A model generated the notes under the pieces. That model was given only the letters and a program-made list of their open reading frames with translations. It had not been told where the DNA came from and made no database searches. From Amphimedon queenslandica (lineage: Eukaryota > Porifera > Demospongiae > Haplosclerida > Niphatidae), in the NCBI RefSeq assembly GCF_000090795.2, contig NW_003546352.1, positions 180,795 to 202,937 on the forward strand: a stretch of 22,143 bases of DNA. The letters run 5' to 3'. Positions 1 through 9,600 of this stretch are shown one piece after another. Made by a program: the position numbers and the translations under genes. Numbering within the stretch: position 1 is the first letter of the stretch; each line of letters opens with the position of its first letter.

Positions 1-298
1 AATGTGCACAAGAGGCAATGAATCACTCATTCATAATGTACATGTACATGTACATGTATGTACACCACCTACCATATAGCGGGTAATTTTGGAGGGGCTA
101 AAATTTGGCGAATTGCTAAATTTAGGTGATTGGCGGGTTTTTGTAGCAGGTATTTGTACCTGTAAAGTTACATGTATAATAGAAAAAGTAGGACTATAAC
201 TAGGCAGTGCTGTACATAGGCATAATATCAGTCATACATGTATGTACATGTACACTGTTCGTGTATAATATTATCATTCTAATACATAAAAGTAGGTA

Positions 299-662
299 CA
301 GTATCACCTCAATTATCCGGACCTCGATTATCCGCACCCTCGATTATCCGGACTCTGAAATCATGACCGGAAGTGACCACGTGGTGCTTTAAATTCACTT
401 AATTAGAGTATATGGTATTATAAAATGGCTGCTTTCTACACGGAGTAGCTTGTTTAGCACTGGAATGCTGCTGATTAATGGCTTTCTACTAGTAACAAGG
501 CTTGGATTTAGCCTCCTTATGGCTGATTAAGGCTCTAGCTTTTCTTTGGAGTAAGTATATGAAGGTTTTAAAGGTCACTTCAATTATTTGGACTTTTCAC
601 TTATCCGGACCCATCCGGACCACCTGATGGACAAAGGGGTCCGGATAATCGAGGTTATACTG
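299..662. mobile_element. pogo/Tigger-like MITE with TA target duplication
   Basis: The 364-bp segment has terminal inverted repeats. The left end and the reverse complement of the right end share the consensus CAGTATMACCTCRATTATCC followed by GGAC, matching at 22 of 24 positions. TA dinucleotides flank both ends (297-298 and 663-664), the target duplication expected of Tc1/mariner/pogo elements. The 'CCTCGATTATCCGGAC' motif is repeated inside the left end. I see no transposase reading frame, so it is a non-autonomous copy. Family placement rests on the TIR style and TA duplication and is an inference. Confidence 0.75.
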
Positions 663-1019
663 TACATTATAAGCTAAGGGAGTCACTTTTAAGGTGGTGT
701 TCGCTATTTTGGTGTTTGATTAGCCATTAAATTAATTAATTAAGCTAAACGTCTACGTTGTTATTTATTAATTTAATTAGAATACGATCAAATTGACTCG
801 ATCGGGTTTAATTAATTTACGCCCACTAACCATCTCATTCCTTCATAACTACATTATTATTATTATTATCAAAATAATATTAAAGGGGCGTGGTGAGACT
901 ATTAATATCATACAATATACATGCATATACACATGTACATGTATCCATCAAAAAAAAACATATACATGTACATACATGTATAAATGGAGAATTTTCACGT
1001 AGTCATTTATTTTTAGCAA

Positions 1020-2000
1020 AATCAGACAAAAGTCCCTATACTATTATAGTACAGGCCTGGGTTTTGACCCAATTTTTGAGCAACTTTAAAAATTCATAAA
1101 AAATTTAATTTTGATCGGAAACAGCTCAAACTTTCTACGCAACATAAAAACATGTATATGGATTAGAAAAAATTATAAAAATGGAAAATTCTTACCTCAC
1201 CATTTTTGGCAAAATTTGGCCAAGAACCCTGTACTATTATAGTACAGGGACTTTTGTCCAATTTTTGAGAAAATTTAAAAATTCATAAAAAATTTAATTT
1301 TGATCAGAAATAACTCAAACTTTCTACGCAACATAAAAACATGTATATGCATTAGAAAAAATTATAAAAATGAAAAATTCTTACCTCACCATTTTTGCAA
1401 AAATTCGGCCAAGAACCCTGTACTATAGTACAGGGACTTTGGCCCAATTTCGGAACAACTTTAAAAGTTCATAAAAAATTAAATTTTGATTACAACCAGC
1501 TCAAACTTTCTGCGCAACATAAAGACATGTACGTCTATCAGAAAAATTATAAAAATGGAAAATTCTTACCTCACCATTTTCGCTAAAATTTGGCCAAGAA
1601 CCCTGTACTATAGTACAGGGACTTTGGCCCAATTTCGGAGCAACTTTAAAAATTCATAAAAAATCCAATTTTGATTAGAACGAGCTCAAACTTTCTACTC
1701 AACATAAGGACATGTATATGCATTGGAAAAAATTATAAAAATGAAAAATTCTTGCCTAGCCATTTTTGGCAAAATTTGGCCAAGGACCCTATACTACAGT
1801 ACAGGGACTTTTGTCCAATTTTTGAGCAACTTTAAAAATTCATTAAAAAATTCCAATTTTAATTGAAACCAGCTCAAACTTACTAGGCAACATAAGGGCA
1901 TGTACTTTTGTATATGCATCAGAAAAAAATTATAAAAAAGGAGAATCTTTCCCCGGCAATTTTTGGCAAAAATTTGCCCAAAATCCCTGTACAGGAACTG
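1020..2000. repeat. tandem array of a ~187-bp AT-rich monomer with palindromic core
   Basis: About five head-to-tail monomers. Each runs from GAGCAACTTTAAAAATTCAT through 'CTCAAACTTTCTACGCAACATAA', 'ATGTATATGCAT' and 'GAAAAATTATAAAAATGG' to 'AAAATTTGGCCAAG', then a short palindrome and 'GGGACTTTGGCCCAATTT'. The cores begin near 1034, 1227, 1416, 1601, 1787 and 1985, a spacing of 185-198 bp. Cores at 1416-1435 and 1601-1620 are the perfect palindrome CCCTGTACTATAGTACAGGG; 1227-1249 is the same with TAT inserted at the centre. No coding potential is apparent. The array probably lies in a long intron of the leftward SLC1 gene. Copies of the monomer recur near 8120-8490, 10830-11230, 19590-19770 and, inverted, 21205-21512. 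Confidence 0.85.
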
Positions 2001-2088
2001 TGATATAGTTTTTGATGGATGTACAGTAGGATTGTTTCAAAGCATGTTATACAGTACATTATATTGGACTTGCATAACATAATCTTAC

Positions 2089-3505
2089 CACATGATAAGA
2101 GTAATGAGCTTCATAACGGCATCATTAAGAACAGTGATGACTTTCAGAAAACCCTCGGCCTCCGAGCCAAGAGTAGAGAGGACAATAGAGAAGGCAATGG
2201 TGAAGGTAATGATACCAAGTATATTCATTCCTTCTTGATGAGTGAGAGAGGAGACTTTCTTTAATTGGCAGTTCTCTCCCTCAAGAAGGTCAGCAAGTTG
2301 AGAGCATGAGAGGTTTGATATATTTGACTGGTTGTATCCTAAGCTGTTAGCACAGTCGTTGTAATCAATGACACTGGAGTATACTGTGCGGGTCTATGGG
2401 AGAAATAAAAGAACCAAAAATAAATGTGAGACAGTATAGTACATGTATTATGTACATGTACATGTATTATCCAGTACATGTATTATCAGCGTTTTTTTTT
2501 CAATTTCTTTCACTTTTTGCAACCAAAATTATGCAATTGAAATTGGCTTAACTTTCTATGCAAGAACATTTAGAATAACGCATTTATAGCATCAGAAAAT
2601 TTATAATTTTATAACAATCTATTTGGCCAAAATTTAAGAGTTTAGCAATACACGAATGACTGGATGCAATCACATGCACATACAGCAATTTTACTCAAAA
2701 ATTTTAGCTTTTTGTAAAAATTTGTGAGTTATTTTTATGAAATATCTATTAATACCTGAGAAAACGTTGCTTGGAATAAATTATCAGGAATTATGTTTCT
2801 AAATAAAATAAAAAATGCAAATAAAATGCAAACCTTGTCAACATTCCTTCTCCATTATATGCAATACTTCTCTCTCTCCCTCTCTCCTCTTTCTCTCTCT
2901 CTCCATTACCTCATTAAGTCAAGCATGGCATCAAGCACATCAATCTTATTAGCGTCAGCATCAGCTAAAGTAGCGTTAGTACACTCCGCATCACTCTCAT
3001 GACCTTTACCAGGTCTGATACTGACCACCAATATAATACCAAGGGTCACTGCAAGACAAGTGGTCGTTAGATAATAGAGGAGCGTACGAAGACCCAGTGC
3101 ACCTGCAGTTTTTAATTTAAGGGATCCAAGACCGGACATAAGACTGAATACAATCAGGGGTAGAATGAGCATTTTAAGAGATCGAAGGAAGAGTTCGCCA
3201 GGGAAGGATATCAGGGTTTTTGTGAGGTCTGACGGATTAGCTGTGGATATGGAGACCCCCAATATAGTCCCTAGTATGACTGAGACTATTGTTAAGATAA
3301 GGAGGAGGTTGGATTTAACATGATGCCAAGTCTTCCTGGCTAGTTTTCCCTTCCAGCCCCACTCCTCTTGACGTGATTTGAGTAAGAGCTCTTCTTCGCC
3401 CTCCATTTCTAGGTTTTCTCTCTCTGTTATTGGCTCTATTTCTTCGTCTTCTCCTTCTTCCAGTAAAATTTGACTCTCTTTAGAATCGTCAGCTGCTTCT
3501 TCCAT
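2089..3505 (-). CDS. SLC1-family glutamate/neutral amino-acid transporter, N-terminal part (partial)
   Basis: Sodium-coupled SLC1 (EAAT/ASCT) plasma-membrane transporter. Coding exons on the minus strand are 3505-2910, 2798-2756 and 2393-2089, about 314 residues so far. Exon 1 gives an acidic cytoplasmic N-terminus (residues 1-50), then hydrophobic helices SNLLLILTIVSVILGTILG, the family signature FPGELFLRSLKMLILPLIVF, and LRTLLYYLTTTCLAVTLGII. The 43-nt microexon restores the conserved NIIPDNLFQATFSQ block and is needed to keep frame (phase 2 in, 0 out). Exon 3 carries an extracellular loop with Asn-glycosylation sites and the conserved VLNDAVMKLITLIMW. The substrate-binding half (HP1/HP2, NMDGT-type motif) is not in the window. 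Whether it is an excitatory amino-acid or neutral carrier cannot be told from this half. The start ATG is the first in a long open frame, 107 bp from the divergent BICC1 start. Confidence 0.9.
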
Positions 3506-3612
3506 TGATGAAAGAGGGTGGGGCTCGTAGCGAGAAGTCTAATTAGTAGGCGTGGCTGAACTGCCCAAATCAGCCACGCCCCTGCCAAATCAGAGTTGCT
3601 CGAGGGGTCAAC
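3506..3612. promoter_or_regulatory. divergent promoter between SLC1 and BICC1
   Basis: Only 107 bp separate the two start codons, so both 5'UTRs and core promoters must lie here or overlap coding sequence. It is more GC-rich than its surroundings and shows no TATA box. A perfect inverted repeat, GGCGTGGCTGA (3549-3559) and TCAGCCACGCC (3570-3580), has a 10-bp spacer; each arm contains a CACC/GC-box-like core of the type bound by KLF/SP factors. A further GGGTGGGGC lies at 3516-3524. The factor assignment is an inference from motif shape. Confidence 0.7.
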
Positions 3613-6600
3613 ATGGAGGACAAACGCAGTTCGTCAAAAACGAACGAAGAACAATCCCAGAGCTCACCATCATCTCCTCCTCCTCCTCTTCCCTCCGTCT
3701 CCTCTCCCTCTGGAGACCCTCCCGCCTCTCCCTCTATCTCTCCCGAGGAGGCACGCTACAATGACATACTCTCTGATCCTGACAATGTAGAGAGGAGATT
3801 TCCAGTCGACAGACGTAAACTAGAGCGACTCATTGTCGGTAAGACATTATGAGAGTGTTATACTCTAATGTATTATAAGTGTAGAGTTCAATATGCTATA
3901 CAATAAGTCAGATTTTTCTGTGAATTATAAAAAATTTTGTGGTTCAATTTTAATTTTGAAGTTCTTGGTAGTTTCTAGTTCCTGCAGATGTGAGTTGTGG
4001 TTTCTGTGGTAGCATTCCATATTGTATAAGTAATTCCTTAATTAGATCATTATTATCATGAGAAATTATAATATAATTTGAATACTAGCGATGATAATTA
4101 AATTTGAAATATGATACTAATCAAATGCTTGTCAGTCTAATTTAATTTACTTCAGAGATGGGCCAAGACATAAATAGATTCTCCATAGCCAACAAACTAT
4201 TTCAATACTTTATACATACAATATAACCTCCACATAAAGACCACCTCTGTATAACATTAACATACTTTTTATGATAAATGAATCTGCTATGTACAAGCTA
4301 CTCTGTATGTCTACTAAATATAGAATCTCCTAAAAGCCTACCTGAATAAGCTTATGTACATGTACATTCATGTTGCATTGATGCACTATACAAACCCACT
4401 GTGGTTGCTTTATAATGCATGAGTCATGTATGCGAGACCTGTCATTTGTACCGTGACATGTTGCAATCTGTTGTTGCCTTGTTATTCTATTATTGAAATG
4501 GTTGTGTGTTACTTTTAGCTGGTAAAGACAAGAAGAGAAGTGCAGATGATTTCTTTAATGACATCATGAAAGTGACAGGGACGGTCATACTCTGGCCATC
4601 GAGACTGAAGATTGGAGCTAAATCAAAGAAAGGTAATGGAAGATGAAGATAGACTCAATTACAATTACATCTACATGTACAAATTGCACATGCATGTATA
4701 CATGTATGTACATTGTAGAAATAAATGTACATGTACATGTATGTATAGTGTATACTTGGTAATTTGGAAGGGGAAATGTGATAGATTTGACTTTTTGTTA
4801 GTCATTTGTCCAAATAAAATTCACAATTTCAACCATTATGTGCATGCTCATTGAAGCATTGCCACAAATTTGCCAGATTAACATCTATCAATCACCGGAA
4901 ATTCACCAAAATTTTACCCCAGTTACATATAAGCATTATGTTTACATGTATCTTCTCTTCCTGTTGCTTTACAAATATGTGCATTGAATTTTGTTGATGC
5001 CAAGTTGCATGTTTGTTGTAGTAAACAGCTTCATGCACCAGTAACTATAGTCACTATAAAATTACCATTATTTTGTTTTCTTTCTCAGACCCCCAGGTTA
5101 AAATTGCCGGGCCCCTTGAGGGAGTTAGCAAAGCCAAAGATGCGATACTAGAGGAGCTGGATACTAAGAATAACAGGGTCACACTGAAGATTAACATTGC
5201 AAATTCTGAGCATTCGCATGTGATTGGTAAAGAAGGATGTAACATAAGAAAAGGTAAAGAACCATTTGTACATGTATTATGATAAATGTATGCATGCATG
5301 TACATGTACATGTACATCCATAAAAATTTTATCAAGTTTGTGCATTGTCAAAGTATACAAATACATTACAGTTCAATGTTTATCAAAAGAAATTGTTTGA
5401 ATTACATGTACATTAAGTGTACATGTATTTGGAAAAGTTTTAAATCAGTATAACTGATATTTACTCTTGGTATAACTTTTCTATCATTTTTTCATGTAAC
5501 ATGTATGCTTCTCTTTCCTGATCCTTATATATACATGTAATTTTCCTCTTATTCCATCTCTTTATTCTTTTTTATTTCTTTCTCTCTTTCTTTCTTCCCC
5601 CCCTCTTTCTCTCCCTCCTGTACAGTTCATAATGATACCCAGTGTCATATTCATTTCCCTGATTCCAATCGTTACGCTCAAGGAGAGAAGAGTGATCAGG
5701 TATCAATCACTGGATCACTACCAGCTGTTGAAACTGCAAGAATGAGTGTCAGAGTAAGTGAATTGTAAAATTGATGTTTAATTGATTATTTTATTGATAG
5801 CAAGAATAATAAAAAATTGCTGTAAAATGGTGAAGCATTTATTACGTAATAAAGCAATGAAAAAATTATAATGATAAATGAAAGTCTAGCTCTTTTGGTA
5901 TATGTACATGTCCAATGTATTTCTTTAATTAATTATATATTTATCATTATTTGATACAGGATCTCCAACCAGTTGTTGTTTCCATGACGCTCCCTCTTCC
6001 TGGTCATATCACATTGGACCCTCAGTCACCAGATATGATGTCAATCAGTGAAACTTATAACGTGTCAATCAGCATCAAACCAGTAAGACCAGTTATACAT
6101 GTTTTACATGTACATATGCATATACATGTACTTGTTCGTTTTATTCTTTCTTTCCTTGAAATTATATTTCATTGCTACATGTACATGTATTACAGTTACA
6201 CATACATGTACATGTATACAGTATCCCATGTATTACGTGTATATTATATTACTCTATTACTGTTTCTCTTCTCCAGCACCCTCCCTCCCTCACTATGATG
6301 GTCTCCATTCGCAGTTCAATGCGTTTCCTTGACGGACTCAAACTGGCAGTTGTTAAAGTCATTGAATACATCACTGGTAAACGAATATACAGTATAGACT
6401 AGCTTTTATGTACATGTACATGTAGATGCATACTTTAATGTTACATGTACATGTACATGTACATACACATGTACTATAGATGTACATGTATATGCACATG
6501 CAATAGCTTAATTTGTCTGTCAGCAGCTAGCTAGCCTTCTAGTATTGACAGGTTCATGCATGTACATGTATTGTACTATAAATGTGTGTATAGCATTTTT

Positions 6601-9600
6601 ATTTATTAGTTGTTATTTCATTGTACTGTAGGTGACTATCCTCCTATTACTGAGGTCACTTTGTTTGCTGATATTGCAGTCCAGCACCAGCGTACAGTGA
6701 TGGGTATTGATGGAGGCAACCTTCAGGACATCATGCATGAGACTTGCACATCGTAAGCACGTACATGTAATTATTATTATTATTATTATTCGGGAAAAAC
6801 GATTTTTTAAAATCTATAGTGGTGTTGTCTACATGTACATGTACTTGTAATTCTTTAGTAGTGCTTCAAACGGAGCATAATGTCATCCTGGTTGGATGGG
6901 ATGGAGAACCATTTAATAGTTGTACAATGTACATGTATGCATGTTTAATTATGAGTATTATCAAAATTAAAGTTTCAAGTGTCTGGTGTTTTTAATTTTT
7001 AGGATCCATTTTCCTGATCCTCATTCACGCTATCGTAGCAGTCAGATCAGCATCATTGGAGGACTAGAGAACGTGTTTGATGCTAGACAAAGAATAATGG
7101 TAGGGAGAGAGAGGGAGAGAGAAAACAACCTACAGCACTTTATATAGACCATACTTATGCAGTGATTGTATTCAAAAGATTGCAGGAGAATGGAGAGAGA
7201 GGGAGAGACAGAGAGGGAAGGAGAGATACAATGTACATACATGTATGCATACATTAAAGTATTATTTTTTTTCTCTCTATAGGGTTGTTTGCCAGTTGCT
7301 ATTCTATTTGATGTCATTGATGAATCAGAGCAGTTGACCTCAGGTAATAGTATTAATTTTCATGTAGTCCTGTATATTCTAGTATATTTCAGGATATCTT
7401 GGTGAATTAATGCAGTCATTGGATATATACATCAGTATGAAACCAAAAGGGAAGAACTATATACAGGTAATGAGGAAATAGTGTATGAATTTCCTGCAAT
7501 GTACATGTACATACGTTGTATGGTGTATGTGTATATGCATACACAGTTTATATTAGTGGAGCAGACAAATTAGAAAAGAAAGCAAAAAATGTACAATTGT
7601 AATGTTCAAAATACACAAGCATAATGGTTGTATAATCCTTCACTATAAAATTCACTAATTTGAATCATTATGGAATAACAATATTGTACAGTATATTATA
7701 CATGTACAACAATTACATGTACATGTATTTGCTAAAATTATAGCTATTAAAAATCAGAATAAATTTGGCAATTATTATCTTTTTCATTATCTTTTCTCTC
7801 TCTCTCCTTCAGTCATTTATTGTTAAAAGTATCGAGCGTAACATTGACTGTGTCTATATTGCTCGTCAGAAGATACTTGATCTAGCCTGCAGCACTCTCT
7901 CTCGTCCAGTACAATTGCAGCATCACTCATCTCCTGCCATACAAACCATGGAACAAATAGAGGAAGTATCTGGTACGAATATACGTGTATGCATGTACAT
8001 GTACATGTACATGTACTTTTATTGTTAAGTACTGTGTATCAGTCAGGGTTCCCCACAAAGCATGCTAAGTGAGCTAAACAGCATGAGCTTCATGAGCTGA
8101 CAAGCACTACAATACAGTACATGGCATTTGGAGCAACTTTAAAAATTCATAAAAAATTCAAATTTTACCGGAATCAGCTCAAAGTTGATATGCAACATAA
8201 GAACATGTATATGTATCAGAAAAAAATTATTGAAATGGAGAATTCTCTTCTTGTCATTTTTGACGAAATTTGGCCTGTGACCCAAGGCTATAGCCTTGGG
8301 TCACAGGCCCAATTTTTGAGCAACTTTAAAAATTCATAAAAAATTCAAATTTGATCGGAATCAGCTCAAACTTGCTACACAACATAAGAACATGTATTTG
8401 TATCAGAAAAAATTATAAAAATGGAGAATTCTCTTCTAGTCATTTTTGACAAAATACCCTGTACTGTAGTACAGGGACTTTAGCCCAATTTTTTACAAGG
8501 TGGATAAGCACTATTCCAAAATCATGTGTGAAATTTTGCAGATAATAGTACAAATTAAAAAAGAAAAATACAATAACTGTTTTCATTATTGTTATTATTA
8601 TTATTCAGAGACCCCTCCCTCTGATGCCACTCAAGGTCCTCCGATTTTGGAAGTCCAGACTTTGGAACCAGATGAGACTGGTACGGAAGAACAGGAACGG
8701 GAATCAGATCCACTGAAGAGCAGTCTCAATAAATCTCAAGGAAAGGGAAAACTGACAGCAAAATCGTTTGTTGATTACGACCAGAGGAGAGAAAAGGCTG
8801 AACAAGGTAAGGTACATGTACGTAGTTTTAGCATAATGAAATGCATGTACACAATGTGTGTGTTAATGCCTAGTTTCCATTTATCTGGAAGTCTTCCTTT
8901 AGTTGTCAAAATGCAAAAAATGACAATTAGTGTACATTTATTTTTAAAATATTGGCTTTTAAAAGCACCCTAATGTCAGTTTCCTTGTTATAACATTGGT
9001 GAGTAAAGGTCAATACTCTGTATGAAGGTATCTCTAGTTAAGTTACTTACATGCACATGTACATGTAGATACATGTATGCTATATAGAAATTTTGAGCAG
9101 ATGTTGTAGTAGCTAAATTTTTGAATTGCAATGCATGTACTGATTCTGTTCAATCTCACTTCTATAGCCAGGAAGAGTAAGATTGAGCCTGATGTTCCAC
9201 GCTACCCCACTAACAAGTGGTCTGGGGATTTCTTCTCTACATCGATGCCCATTGCCCCCAGAACTGAGAAGAATCTAGTAAGTGTACAATACATTTAACA
9301 TTAAATCAAAATTGTAATAATTGTTGTGTAGGGAACACTGTCTGCTTTTCCAAGGGGTCTGGATTCTTTAAACAAGGTAATGAAGAATGGCTCTCAATAT
9401 TTATTGATTGAATAATGATTCTTTATTTGAATCTTAGACAAGCTTCAATGCCTTAATGAATCAAGGTAAATACATGTACATGTACATGTACATACATGCT
9501 TTAAAAGTATCTACATGTACATGTACATGTACTAGCTTGTACAGTGTACATGCATGTATTATTAATGTGTAATTACATGTATTTTTGAGTGCATATTTTT

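Larger units (their letters stand above)
1..2088. other. non-coding stretch, probably SLC1 intron or flank
   Basis: No exon is recognised here. Besides the MITE and the tandem array it holds TGTACA tracts (about 38-59, 240-252, 930-980) and an AT-rich repeat fragment near 80-160 whose inverted relative may lie in BICC1 intron 2 near 4860-4920. The strong minus-strand donor at 2088 (GTAAGA) requires a further SLC1 exon to the left. I looked for the sequence expected after the conserved 'LIMW' on the minus strand and did not find it, so that exon is probably outside the window. Confidence 0.5.

Noticed and set aside
1395..1586. Open frame within the tandem array
   Set aside because: It is the repeat monomer read in one frame (QEPCTIVQGLWPNFGTTLKVHKK…). 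Related frames recur in the 8121 and 10843 copies with different breaks, and no domain or codon signature is present.
1020..2000. CRISPR-like array because of regular spacing
   Set aside because: Whole ~187-bp units are repeated with gradual divergence and there are no unique spacers; the DNA is clearly animal.
5054..5335. Minus-strand frame opposite BICC1 exon 3
   Set aside because: Antisense shadow of the KH2 exon plus a TGTACA tract (MYMYMYMHA), with no independent support.
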